Shown here one piece after another: positions 9,001 through 16,773 of a stretch of 64,000 bases of DNA. The stretch is taken from the NCBI GenBank assembly GCA_017621885.1, contig JAGASD010000001.1, forward strand, positions 1-64,000. The letters are read 5' to 3'. Source of the DNA: Clostridia bacterium (GTDB lineage Bacteria; Bacillota; Clostridia; Oscillospirales; Acutalibacteraceae). How positions within the stretch are numbered: the first letter of the stretch is position 1; the number at the start of each line of letters is the position of its first letter. The notes under the pieces were generated by a model. It was given only the letters and a program-made list of their open reading frames with translations, was not told the DNA's origin and made no database searches. The position numbers were made by a program, and so were the translations under genes.

Positions 9001-11122
9001 TGGTTACACTTGTGATCTCTATGTTTTCACCGGGTTTCAGAGACGAATCGCTGTGTACAGCCTCAAGACCGTCATCACCGAGATGATAGCAATTCTTGAT
9101 TGCATTAACGCCACGAAGGGTGCCGAATGCGCCAAGACGAGCTTCATCGGTAAGATTTGCACCGCACTCAAACTTACCTGCAAACAGGCAGTTTTCAATG
9201 GATGTCTGTGCGCCCGTGTTGGAAAAGCTTAAAAATCCGCCCATATAAATGGTTGGAGTGTTATTATAGCTGTTCTTTGCGTAATTTGTCTTTATTGTAC
9301 CGTATGCTCCGCAGTTGCGGATGGTCACTCTACTTGTATTCTCCTGAATCTTGCCGATAAATCCGCCTGCACCTGAGTCCACACGGTACTCGCCTGCATC
9401 AAAGGTGCCGTACCAGGAGCAGTTTTCAATAAGGCTCTCGTGGTTTGCATATCCAACAAAGCCGCCTATCATACCTATGCCGTGAGTCTTTGCTGTAAGG
9501 TTTACGTAAGAGGTGATATTCTGAATGATCGCTCCGTTGCGCTCAAGGTCGTTGTCACCATTCAAGCCACAAGCCGAACCGATGACACCGCCAACGTAAT
9601 TGACATCAGTGTTAGCGACCACCTCACCGTAGATGGTAAAGTTCTTGACTGTACCGGTTCTTACCTCACCGAAGAAGCCGAGACCTGCTCTGCCACCTTC
9701 TACATAGAGACCTTTGATGGTGTGATTCTGTCCGTCAAAGATACCACGGAAGTTGTGGCTATTTTCACCTGTGGAGCCGATAGGTGTCCAGGGTCTACCT
9801 TCAAGGTCGATGTCTGCTGTGAGAACTGCATTTGCTGTTCTGTCAACAGTGTTTATGTAGTTTGCAAACCAGAAGAGCTGACCTGCGTTAGAGATTTCAT
9901 AGTAATTATCTTCGTTCAGTTCAGAAGGCTGATAGGTGCACAGACAGCAAAAACCGTTTGCAGCATCCAAACCTATATGTTTGCCCAAATTGGTACACAC
10001 CTCACCCGAAGCGAGCTGATCAGAGTTCATAGCTATTGTCTTACCTGCCTCGTCCGCTGTCGTTTCGCCCACGGTGGCGTTGCCGATGCCAAACTGTGTC
10101 ACGTTGTTTCCATCGGTTGCGCATCCGCTCAGATAATAACAATCTGTCACGGTTTCGTAATTACGGCCAACCACACCACCAACGTATTCTCCGGTGACAC
10201 TGACAGAGCCTGTGTTGTAGCAGTTCTTCACGGTGCCATAATTTCTACCGACCACGCCGCCGGCGTATCTTTTAGTGAGGCTGACAGAACCCGTGTTGCA
10301 ACAGTTCTGCACGATGCCGTAATTATAGCCAGCCACACCACCGGCATAAAATCCATCATTGTTGACGGTACCCGTGTTGCTGCAGTTCTCCACGGTACAG
10401 TCAGTTTTATTATAACCAACCACACCGCCGACGTAAGAAGCGGTAGTTTTGACGTTGCCAACGCTGTGGCAGTTACGCACGGTACCGCCATTATCATTGG
10501 CACCAACCACACCACCGATACTCTGGTGATCACCGCTGACAGTGGTGTCACTGTAGCAGTTCTCCAAGGTGCCATGATTTCTACCGACCACGCCGCCGAT
10601 AGTGCCGTTGCCGTTGAAATAGGAGTCGATAACACCAACGTTTTGAACCGTTCCCGCTTTGTTCACGTTGCTGAAGAAACCAATCGCGCTGGCGCTACTA
10701 TCGTTAAAATACAGACCACTGACGGTATGATTCTGACCATTAAAGATACCACTGTAGTAGAAAGAGTAGCCGGTACGTGGCCATACTCTGAAATCCGAGC
10801 CATCGCCGTTCAATTCACCGGTCTCGGTCAGGACATTTTCGTTGACCACGATATCAGCTGTCAACTCGCCGTTAATATCATATTTGCCGAGGTTGATCGC
10901 TGCCGCAAAGGCATACAGCTCATCGGCTGTGCCGATATCATAATAATCGTCACCATCTGCATCTCTAAGAGTTACAGATGCACCTGTGTCAATGGTTGCC
11001 GTAATGTCACTTACAGCCGCACCTGCGGTTATACTCACCATAGGCACATAGCTCATTACAAGAGCAAGGCAAAGAGCTATGCTCAATATCTTTCTTAATG
11101 TTCTGTTAGTTTTGTTTTTCAT
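6086..11122 (-). CDS. Giant secreted surface protein: GLUG repeats, duplicated beta-helix module, dockerin-like repeats, BspA-type LRRs
   Basis: It is predicted to have 1,678 residues. The start is the ATG at 11122 because GGAAAGGAAG lies just upstream; the frame extends 14 codons further without support. A signal peptide covers residues about 1-36. Residues ~130-350 hold repeated GLUG motifs (GGVVGRNHGTLENCYS and variants). A ~330-residue module (QLFWFANYIN ... LGEAWGQ) occurs at ~400-725 and again, highly similar, at ~1340-1678. Residues ~760-890 contain two dockerin-like blocks with calcium loops (DTNGDGTVDVNDY, DLDGDGYLDVIDAY, DINGDGKLDENDL). Residues ~1075-1170 resemble BspA/LRR_5 repeats (INLPDVTEIGAQAFYFCENL). 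It is presumably a cell-surface or matrix adhesin or binding protein. No cohesin partner or sortase motif was seen. It lies upstream of, and coupled to, the 99-codon gene. Confidence 0.85.
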   Translation of the reverse strand: MKNKTNRTLRKILSIALCLALVMSYVPMVSITAGAAVSDITATIDTGASVTLRDADGDDYYDIGTADELYAFAAAINLGKYDINGELTADIVVNENVLTETGELNGDGSDFRVWPRTGYSFYYSGIFNGQNHTVSGLYFNDSSASAIGFFSNVNKAGTVQNVGVIDSYFNGNGTIGGVVGRNHGTLENCYSDTTVSGDHQSIGGVVGANDNGGTVRNCHSVGNVKTTASYVGGVVGYNKTDCTVENCSNTGTVNNDGFYAGGVAGYNYGIVQNCCNTGSVSLTKRYAGGVVGRNYGTVKNCYNTGSVSVTGEYVGGVVGRNYETVTDCYYLSGCATDGNNVTQFGIGNATVGETTADEAGKTIAMNSDQLASGEVCTNLGKHIGLDAANGFCCLCTYQPSELNEDNYYEISNAGQLFWFANYINTVDRTANAVLTADIDLEGRPWTPIGSTGENSHNFRGIFDGQNHTIKGLYVEGGRAGLGFFGEVRTGTVKNFTIYGEVVANTDVNYVGGVIGSACGLNGDNDLERNGAIIQNITSYVNLTAKTHGIGMIGGFVGYANHESLIENCSWYGTFDAGEYRVDSGAGGFIGKIQENTSRVTIRNCGAYGTIKTNYAKNSYNNTPTIYMGGFLSFSNTGAQTSIENCLFAGKFECGANLTDEARLGAFGTLRGVNAIKNCYHLGDDGLEAVHSDSSLKPGENIEITSVTREQLKSGEVAYLLGEAWGQVSNTEGSLPIITDNELYKVVTVGETGNYSVANVGDTNGDGTVDVNDYQVLVNAILNEDPEQEAVKQIETASYDDIVKYDLDGDGYLDVIDAYLLHLFINGFTTVDVYAVGDYNLNGKAFEEADIKAIKHAIENPEKLATYKKYASDINGDGKLDENDLTALTSKYGEVTGTECADNVEVYYSWGNKYSTCTATAMCTLCGKKVATETVNTTSETLSESTCTQDGKVKYIAIFENELFEEKIKTVTTDMLPHNLSDGVCTVCGIIDATAMSAEDLNVAVSTALSAGHTDIEVGLAPDAPAGMITAIRRAICDTDGVADGSIHLTLKGVTSIPGTTNWDGVAFGPGDIYDEAGEIVDQELVTQLASINLPDVTEIGAQAFYFCENLVTVSAPKAKTIGAQAFGYTALTSVEFPELTTIPTDMFSGTWTLSSAKFPKVTTIEQGGLLVGGKFKPENNPTPFPLELTAEGDITFNGSYHFNIAERNYTGKVDLVLCCDKKDAVTFQEDGTATWQVREDLSYTFKSITFKHSYVDGKCEPCGEDCAHTGEATYTLTEDGKQHIAKWSCCDKEVTEDHTGGTATCKEPAKCEHCDASYGELDPNNHEYEKNNGICCETYQPAELNESGYYEIGNAGQLFWFAQQVNVEGNKEIKGALTADIDLENKPWTPIGAMGEENSFRGVFDGQNYTIRGLNVEGSENGVGFFGEVRTGTVKNFTIYGEVIVNAEVDYVGGVSGSICGLDSENDLERNGAVIQNITSYVNVTANAHGIGMIGGFVGYADHQSLIEKCSWYGTFDAGEYRVDDGAGGFIGKIQGNTSEVTIRNCAAYGTIKTDYVKNSYNNTATIYMGGFLSFSNTGAKTTLENCLFAGRFERGANLTDEARLGAFGTLRSVKAIKNCYYLGDDGLAAVHSDSDLKPGSDNVEITSVTEDDLRNNTIATQLGDFWAQGENYPVIKR

Positions 11123-11146
11123 AGTATCTTCCTTTCCGGAATATAG

Positions 11147-11198
11147 TCGCCAGTCCCCAGTCACCAGTCTCCAGAATTCTTACCTGGCGCTGGTAGCT
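11147..11198. repeat. GC-rich heptamer repeat downstream of the four-helix-bundle gene
   Basis: On the minus strand four consecutive heptamers read CTGGAGA, CTGGTGA, CTGGGGA, CTGGCGA, differing only at the fifth base, which takes all four values. After a short AATTC core an opposite-sense piece ends in GGTAGCT (11192-11198). The same GGTAGCT ends the array at 11564-11587. Confidence 0.65.
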
Positions 11199-11248
11199 AT
11201 TTTATTCTTTTCAAAAGTCCATTTATCATTTTGCCAATTTCATAGCAA

Positions 11249-11545
11249 TTATTTGATATTTGTCATTTGTTCTTGATTTATATAATCTAAGTTTTTGGCT
11301 ATTATAAGTTGAGTTTCCAATTCTGCTAAAGATCCTCTTGCAACACACAAAAACTGGCTAAACTCTTTATCTGAGTTTCTATCGTGTCCTTCTGCAATAT
11401 TACTCGGTATGGACACTGCCGCTCTTTGCATTTGTGAAACCAAACCATAAGTCTCTTCTTTTGGAAGAGTTTTTGAAAGTCTATAAACTTCAGTAACAAG
11501 TTGTATAGATTTTTGCCATACTATTAAATCTTTATAGCTACTCAT
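11249..11545 (-). CDS. Four-helix-bundle protein (23S rRNA IVS / Avd-like family), C-terminally frameshifted
   Basis: The uninterrupted frame gives 98 residues. It starts MSSYKDLIVWQKSIQLV and contains the family core YGLVSQMQRAAVSIPSNIAEG and SLAELETQL. The normal C-terminal helix is missing because of a 1-nt shift at about 11250. In the next frame the sequence continues CYEIGKMINGLLKRIK to a stop at 11197-11199, which would restore the usual ~115 residues. Relatives are encoded in 23S rRNA intervening sequences, beside diversity-generating retroelements as Avd, or as orphans like this one; their biochemical role is largely unknown, with pentamer formation and nucleic-acid binding proposed. 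It overlaps the upstream TetR gene by 4 nt. Heptamer arrays flank it on both sides. Confidence 0.8.
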   Translation of the reverse strand: MSSYKDLIVWQKSIQLVTEVYRLSKTLPKEETYGLVSQMQRAAVSIPSNIAEGHDRNSDKEFSQFLCVARGSLAELETQLIIAKNLDYINQEQMTNIK

Positions 11546-12285
11546 ATGTTCACCTCACTCAAAGCCGGCGACCGGCGACCGGTAGCTTTTTCTGCATCTA
11601 TGAGCATTTGTTCAAAGGTTTCCTCTGTTGTTTTATCAACATATTCTTTAAACTCTTTGAAAATTCGTTCTCCGATATGTTTATAATCATAGCTTAATGC
11701 TTTTTTGATTTTGGTTTCACGAATTTTTTTCGGAACATTATATATATATAATATTTTATCAAGAGCTTCTGCTATTCGTGTTTCAAGAGGAATATCCTCA
11801 TCAAGACTCATAAGAGTTGCATATTCTATGCCCGAAACTAAAACCTCTGCCTCTGCAAACTGCTCATCAGTCCAGCCCTTGCAATACTCTTTATAAACCT
11901 CTTTTGAGCGTTCAGTATCGTTTTCACGAATTATTTTCAGTGTTACAGGACTTTGGTAGGAAGAAATAAAGAAATCCTTTGCAACAGGATTGCTTTCACA
12001 AGCCGATGCCATTGTCATAAGCTCAAGGCAAACTGCCATTACCGAGCTTATTCCGTCCTCTGCTTCATCCTCTATGAACTTTCGTTGAAATTTGCAAAGT
12101 GAATTAACAAGAATGCTTAACAAATCATCCTTTGAAGGATAATAATATGTTATATTACCAACACTTATATCAAGCTCAGCTGCAACAGTTCGGGTAGACA
12201 TAGCAGTATATCCTTTTTCCCAAATCAACCGAGTTGCTGTTTTAACAATTTCAAGTTTAGTGCCTATTGCTTTATGCTTAGCCAA
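11542..12285 (-). CDS. TetR/AcrR family transcriptional regulator
   Basis: The protein has 247 residues from a TTG start at 12285, chosen because GGAGG lies 7 nt upstream. The frame extends 15 codons further, but that stretch contains a palindrome likely to be the operator and has no ribosome site. The helix-turn-helix is at residues ~10-55 (KLEIVKTATRLIWEKGYTAM ... ISVGNITYYYPSKDDL). The ligand domain is unassigned. The last ~15 residues (ATGRRSPALSEVNI) are encoded by the GC-rich heptamer array at 11564-11587, so the natural C-terminus seems to have been replaced. The target is unknown; autoregulation is likely, and the divergent GH78 gene at 12666 is a second candidate. Confidence 0.82.
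   Translation of the reverse strand: MAKHKAIGTKLEIVKTATRLIWEKGYTAMSTRTVAAELDISVGNITYYYPSKDDLLSILVNSLCKFQRKFIEDEAEDGISSVMAVCLELMTMASACESNPVAKDFFISSYQSPVTLKIIRENDTERSKEVYKEYCKGWTDEQFAEAEVLVSGIEYATLMSLDEDIPLETRIAEALDKILYIYNVPKKIRETKIKKALSYDYKHIGERIFKEFKEYVDKTTEETFEQMLIDAEKATGRRSPALSEVNI
11564..11587. repeat. GC-rich heptamer array inside the 3' end of the TetR gene
   Basis: On the minus strand the array reads AGCTACCGGTCG, CCGGTCG, CCGGC: three 7-bp units of the kind found at 5.5 and 11.15 kb. It is translated as part of the regulator's C-terminus and lies 19 bp before the four-helix-bundle start. Confidence 0.6.
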
Positions 12286-12316
12286 AACACAACCTCCAAC
12301 AACCTGTTTTTTTGTT

Positions 12317-12375
12317 TTGCACAAGTGCAATTTTGTATCGGTGCTATTTTAACATACCAATATATCCTATTGCAA
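12317..12375 (-). promoter_or_regulatory. Promoter and palindromic operator of the TetR gene
   Basis: On the minus strand TTGCAA (12370-12375), an 18-bp spacer and TAAAAT (12346-12351) form a promoter. It is followed by the palindrome TTGCAC-AA-GTGCAA (12317-12330) in the untranslated leader, 31 bp upstream of the TTG start. An autoregulatory operator is the simplest reading. Confidence 0.6.
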
Positions 12376-12665
12376 TACTTTCTTGAAAAAATATGACAAA
12401 TTTTTAACATTGTTTTTGAAAGAACATTTCTTTATATTATGCAGTAAAGCTTTTTACTGATTATAGCTATGGAAAAAGTTTTATTTATATGTTATAATCA
12501 ACTTGCCGAATAAGAAGTTAATGAGGTAATGATTACGAAAAAACGTTTTGAAAATTTTATTGATAATATGACAAAAAAATAAGAATTTGCAAAACTAAAA
12601 ATACAAGGGACCGCCTTATTTGAACGGCTGTTTCCTTAGAGAACGTAAAATAGGGGGAGGCTTCT
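12376..12665. other. Intergenic region upstream of the secreted GH78 gene
   Basis: The region is AT-rich with no credible gene. TATAAT at 12495-12500 is the best plus-strand -10 box, but the matching -35 (GAAAAA) is poor, so activation may be needed. A possible 17-codon frame (ATGATTACG...) starts at about 12529 without a good ribosome site. AGGGGGAGG at 12651-12660 is the ribosome site of the next gene. Confidence 0.4.
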
Positions 12666-15050
12666 ATGCGAATTATTCAGACAATTATATCCTATCTTGC
12701 AACAGCAGGAGCTTTTATTTCTTCACTTTTTCCGTCAGGTAATACGGCATTGGTACCGTATACGAATGATTATAAGATTCCCGAAAATATTCCGGGATAC
12801 AGTGTGATTTCTACTGAGGAGAAATCACATTGGACCGCCAAATGGATTTGGGATAAGGAAAATCTTACAGAAAACAATGTGTGGATGTGCTTTAATAAAA
12901 AGGTTAATCTTGATAAAGCTCCCGAAAAGTTAATTGCGCACATTTCAGCCGACTCTAAATATTGGCTTTACATAAACGGTGAAACCGTTGTTTTTGAGGG
13001 AAGCGTAAAGCGCGGTCCTAATAAAACCGACGGTTATTATGACAGTATAGATATTGCGCCTTTTCTCAAAACGGGTGAAAACTCAATTTGTGCCTTGGTG
13101 TGGTTCTGGGATAATGAAACAAGCTATTCCTACAGCAGCAGCGGTCAGGGTGGCTTCCTTTTTGAAGCCATAGGCAAAAACATCACCATAATCTCTGATA
13201 AGAGCTGGAAAGTGAAAAGAAACAACGCTTACATTGACAGCTCTCTTTATCCGCCTAACTACAGACTTCCCGAATATAGTATTTACTACGATTCAAGGGA
13301 AGATATGAGCAATTGGTTAAATGAAGCTTATGACGTTTCTTCCTGGGAAAATGCAACCGAATATACTGTTGGCGGAAAGGGTGCTTACGGCAAGCTGTTT
13401 CCGCGAGGAATACCTTTTTTAAAGGATTACGGTCTTAAAGCCTACGAAAATTCAGACGTTTATGAAAACTATACCGTAAGTAAGCTTTTCGGCGAAAAAA
13501 TTACTGTTGATATTCCGTATAATGCGCAGATTACGCCTTATCTTAAAGTTAAAGCACCTGCCGGTAAAAAGATTCGAATAACAACGGAAAACACCTTAAT
13601 CGGCGCAGTTTCAACCACATATATAACCAAAGAGGGCGAGCAGGAATTTGAGGCTTTAGGCTGGGTTAACGGAGAACACATTACTTATAAAATACCGAAA
13701 GGTGTTACGGTTGTTTCTTTAATGTACCGCGAAACGGGATATGACAGTGCATTCTGCGGTGACTTCAGATGCGATGATGAATTTATGAATTCGTTGTGGC
13801 AAAAATCTCTGCGCACCCTCTACGTAACAATGCGTGACAATTTTATGGATTGTCCCGACAGAGAAAGAGCACAATGGTGGGGTGATGTCACAAGCGAAAT
13901 GATTATGACAATGTACTCCTTAGACAGTAACTCGTACCTTTTATATCAAAAGGGCGTGGAGGCGATGCTTTCCCACATTGACGACACAAAAGTGCTTCAG
14001 ACTGTTGTGCCGATAAGCGGTGACTATTTTGAGCTACCCGTTCAGCAGCTTGCAGGAATTGTGGGCTTCCTCACTTACTATGAATATACAGGCGACAAGG
14101 CTTTTGTAGAAAAGGTTTATGAACCATCCCTTGATTACCTGAAGCTTTGGGAAATTGGTGAAAATAATCTTGTTGTGCATCGTGAAGGCTCGTGGGATTG
14201 GCCTGATTGGGGCAATAAGGCAGATATGACAGCTATCGAGAATGCCTGGGTTTACTATGCACTTTCCGCCACAGAGGAAATGGCGGAGATTTTAGGAAAA
14301 ACCGATGATATTTCATTTATTACCCAAAGGAAAGATACAATTGCAAAGGGCTATAAGACTCTTTGGACAGAGGAAGGCTTCAAAAGCGATGATGTGAGAA
14401 AACCCGATGACAGAGCCAATGCCCTTGCGGTTTTGTCGGGTCTTGCGAACGAAGACCGGTATGATACTATTAAGAATGTTCTCACAACCACTAAAAATTC
14501 AAGCCCATATATGGAATATTATGTCCTTGAAGCACTTTGCAAAATGGGAGAATATGAGCTTGCAAAAGATCGTATCAAGGATAGATACGAAGATATGATG
14601 TTTGAGGATTATTCTACCCTCTGGGAATTCTGGGACTCCTGGCGAGGTACAAAAAACCACGCTTGGAGCGGTGGACCTCTTGTTATAATGAGTAAGCATT
14701 TTGCAGGTATTGCACCCCTTGAAGCAGGCTATGAAAAGGTTAAAATTGAGCCTCAATACAGTTTGTCCGATAACCTGAGCTGTACCGTTCCCACCGTAAA
14801 AGGGTTAATCACTTTGAACTATGAAAAGCTTGACGGGGAGTATATTATAAGCCTTACCGTTCCGCAAGACACGGAGGCTGTTTTGTATGTACCGGATGAT
14901 GCAGTCGTTAATGTTAATTCAAAGCTTTATTACCAAAACGGTGAGTATGTAAACAGTGATAAAAAAGGAAATGTTGCGATTGCGGAGAAAGTAACTGATA
15001 ATGCCGTGCTTCAGAGCAACGTGAATGAAAATGCAATTATGGGAAAGTAA
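12666..15050 (+). CDS. Alpha-L-rhamnosidase (GH78), probably exported or membrane-anchored
   Basis: This 794-residue protein has a hydrophobic N-terminus (residues ~1-25), then a bacterial rhamnosidase N-terminal/carbohydrate-binding domain (WTAKWIWDKENLTENNVW, HISADSKYWLYINGE). A concanavalin-like region follows, then the (alpha/alpha)6 catalytic barrel. FMDCPDRERAQWWGD at ~395 is the GH78 acid signature, WDWPDWG at ~512 and EFWDSWRGTKNHAWSGGP near 670 form other parts of the active site, and a beta-sandwich tail follows. It should cleave terminal alpha-L-rhamnose from pectic rhamnogalacturonan or plant glycosides, complementing the cytoplasmic GH78 at 3875 and the uronate pathway at 22-25 kb. 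The ATG has GGGGGAGG upstream. It is monocistronic; its last codons lie inside a perfect hairpin. Confidence 0.88.
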   Translation: MRIIQTIISYLATAGAFISSLFPSGNTALVPYTNDYKIPENIPGYSVISTEEKSHWTAKWIWDKENLTENNVWMCFNKKVNLDKAPEKLIAHISADSKYWLYINGETVVFEGSVKRGPNKTDGYYDSIDIAPFLKTGENSICALVWFWDNETSYSYSSSGQGGFLFEAIGKNITIISDKSWKVKRNNAYIDSSLYPPNYRLPEYSIYYDSREDMSNWLNEAYDVSSWENATEYTVGGKGAYGKLFPRGIPFLKDYGLKAYENSDVYENYTVSKLFGEKITVDIPYNAQITPYLKVKAPAGKKIRITTENTLIGAVSTTYITKEGEQEFEALGWVNGEHITYKIPKGVTVVSLMYRETGYDSAFCGDFRCDDEFMNSLWQKSLRTLYVTMRDNFMDCPDRERAQWWGDVTSEMIMTMYSLDSNSYLLYQKGVEAMLSHIDDTKVLQTVVPISGDYFELPVQQLAGIVGFLTYYEYTGDKAFVEKVYEPSLDYLKLWEIGENNLVVHREGSWDWPDWGNKADMTAIENAWVYYALSATEEMAEILGKTDDISFITQRKDTIAKGYKTLWTEEGFKSDDVRKPDDRANALAVLSGLANEDRYDTIKNVLTTTKNSSPYMEYYVLEALCKMGEYELAKDRIKDRYEDMMFEDYSTLWEFWDSWRGTKNHAWSGGPLVIMSKHFAGIAPLEAGYEKVKIEPQYSLSDNLSCTVPTVKGLITLNYEKLDGEYIISLTVPQDTEAVLYVPDDAVVNVNSKLYYQNGEYVNSDKKGNVAIAEKVTDNAVLQSNVNENAIMGK

Positions 15051-15073
15051 AGTTACTTTCCCATAATTGCATT
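15030..15073. terminator. Perfect 21-bp hairpin overlapping the GH78 stop codon
   Basis: Bases 15030-15050 (last codons plus TAA) are perfectly complementary to 15053-15073, with a 2-nt centre. No long T-tract follows, although AAATTTATATTTAT is AT-rich. It may terminate transcription from both sides or protect the mRNA 3' end. Confidence 0.7.
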
Positions 15074-15098
15074 AAATTTATATTTATAAAATAACAAA

Positions 15099-16040
15099 TT
15101 ATATCCCGTACAAAATATGCAGATTCCTTATGTCGTTATCTTTAATTGCATTGTTTACCGAATAAGCGTGACCTTCGGCTTCATTGCCCACATATTTTGT
15201 AATACCTTGTGTTTTTAATTCTTCAATAATTTCCACACATATTTTTTCAATTAAAGCTGTTTTGTTTTCTGCTGCAGCTTTATCATTACCGCTTGAAATA
15301 AGGTATTCAAGGTCGGTGTGTAAGTGGGACAGCTTGTTGCAGTCCTTTAACGCTCTGAAGGACCATTTGTAATAGAGCATATATTTTTTATTGAGAAGAA
15401 AAATAGCGTTTAATGTTGATTTTACAAATTCAAAAATAGCAAGCTGTGCGGCTGCGGTGTCGTTTCTTTTTATACAACGAGGGTAATTATATTGCCCCGT
15501 TTGACTCATTAAAAGAAGATTACCTGCAAGCTTTTTAAGCCTTATATCTTCGGGGAAATATGAAAGTTTTTTTCGGGTGTCGCTGAAAATCCCAAGGTCA
15601 TCTCTGAATATTTTTCCGTTTGTGGCTTCTGCAAGGGATTGCTCGGGAATCAAAAACCAATCTTTTAGTCTGAGGCTCCCATCGTTTGTGCCTGTTTTTT
15701 CAAGAAAAAATCGGTTAGCACGTATAACTCCGTGTCGATTACCGCCCACAGCGGTTGCGGTGCATCTTTTATATCCCATAAACTCTTTTGGTAAAGCGTT
15801 ATAGGCTTTTTCAAGCTGAAAAAATATTTTTTCGTCAATTATATCTTGATCGGGAACAAATATGCAAAAGCCCGGCTCAAAATCGTGGTCCTTTGATAAA
15901 TCATCGTCAAAACCGAAGCACTCTGAACCGCTGCCGCAAAGCCCTGTTGCAATGATTGAGATAAGCTCGGGAAACTTTTTTTCAAGCATCGGTGCGCCGT
16001 ATTCAAGATAATACTTTTCAGAAAGCTCAAGACCCTTCAT
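15099..16040 (-). CDS. DUF4037 domain protein (nucleotidyltransferase-like)
   Basis: The 313 residues start at the ATG at 16040, which has AGGAGG 4 nt upstream; the frame extends 41 codons further into the TPR gene without support. The early segment ATGLCGSGSECFGFDDDLSKDHDFEP carries the G-S...D-x-D pattern of the polymerase-beta nucleotidyltransferase fold. It is followed by the helical DUF4037 region (RLKKLAGNLLLMSQTGQYNY, AIFEFVKSTLNAIFLLN). Substrate and product are unknown. It overlaps the upstream TPR gene by 14 nt, and TPR plus DUF4037 pairs recur in Clostridia. It is probably cytoplasmic and enzymatic. Confidence 0.8.
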   Translation of the reverse strand: MKGLELSEKYYLEYGAPMLEKKFPELISIIATGLCGSGSECFGFDDDLSKDHDFEPGFCIFVPDQDIIDEKIFFQLEKAYNALPKEFMGYKRCTATAVGGNRHGVIRANRFFLEKTGTNDGSLRLKDWFLIPEQSLAEATNGKIFRDDLGIFSDTRKKLSYFPEDIRLKKLAGNLLLMSQTGQYNYPRCIKRNDTAAAQLAIFEFVKSTLNAIFLLNKKYMLYYKWSFRALKDCNKLSHLHTDLEYLISSGNDKAAAENKTALIEKICVEIIEELKTQGITKYVGNEAEGHAYSVNNAIKDNDIRNLHILYGI

Positions 16041-16773
16041 AAATCCTCCTTGCTCTGCTTTGCAGTTCTTCATCGTACAAAAAATCACCGTAATATCCAA
16101 AAACGGAGGCACATTTTTCGCATACGAAGGCATAGTATCCGTCGGAGTTTTCATATCCTTCAAGAAGTACTTTTGCTTTTTTCAGATACTGTGAAATTTT
16201 TTCGTGTGCTTCAAGTAAACCCGTTTCAGCCTCTGCGGCACTTGCCATATTAAGGTAGGTTACGGCAATTTCAAGAGGCTTGTTTTTCATAATTTCAATG
16301 GCTTTTTTGTTAAGAAATTCAGCTTCATCAAATCTTTTTAAATCAACAAGGGTGAGAGCCATATTGTTGTAAAGGCCGCCTAAGCGTTCATCGTTCGTTG
16401 AAAGCTTTTCTTCATAAATCTTTTTCGCTTTTTCAAAAAGCACTATGGATTTTTCAGGCATACCGAAAGCCTTGTAAACCGTTGCAGAATTAAGGTAGGT
16501 TGTGGCAGAGCCGACGTTATTCTGAAGTTTTTTTTCTTTAATAAGATTAAGAACCGATTCAACCGTTTTTATGGCTTCATCGCGTCTTCCAAGCTTGCGG
16601 TAAAGCCCCATAAGCTCGTTTCTTAAAAGAATTTCTGTTGAAAAATCAATATTTTCAACCGCCTGTGCAAGATAGTTTAATAGCTGCTTTTCGGCATTTT
16701 TGTAATCATTTTTATGGAGATACGAGTCAATTGTATTTAAAATTTCTTTTTGATAATTATTTGCTTGTGTCAT
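16027..16773 (-). CDS. Tetratricopeptide-repeat protein
   Basis: The 248 residues form tandem TPR-like helix pairs (LLRNELMGLYRKLGRRDEAI, ATTYLNSATVYKAFGMPEKS, GGLYNNMALTLVDLKRFDEA, VTYLNMASAAEAETGLLEAH). There is no signal peptide or membrane segment. TPR arrays bind peptides or protein partners; the product of the overlapping DUF4037 gene is the obvious candidate (inference). It overlaps the EamA gene by 17 nt, so the three genes EamA-TPR-DUF4037 form one tightly packed operon. Confidence 0.85.
   Translation of the reverse strand: MTQANNYQKEILNTIDSYLHKNDYKNAEKQLLNYLAQAVENIDFSTEILLRNELMGLYRKLGRRDEAIKTVESVLNLIKEKKLQNNVGSATTYLNSATVYKAFGMPEKSIVLFEKAKKIYEEKLSTNDERLGGLYNNMALTLVDLKRFDEAEFLNKKAIEIMKNKPLEIAVTYLNMASAAEAETGLLEAHEKISQYLKKAKVLLEGYENSDGYYAFVCEKCASVFGYYGDFLYDEELQSRARRIYEGS

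Noticed and set aside
9440..11098. 552-codon open frame on the plus strand
   Set aside because: It lies entirely antisense to the GLUG/dockerin gene. Its repetitive Val/Thr/Ile-rich translation mirrors the GLUG repeats, and it has no ribosome site or recognisable domain.
12507..12660. Riboswitch in the long GH78 leader
   Set aside because: No conserved core or convincing terminator/antiterminator pair could be recognised; only AT-rich sequence.
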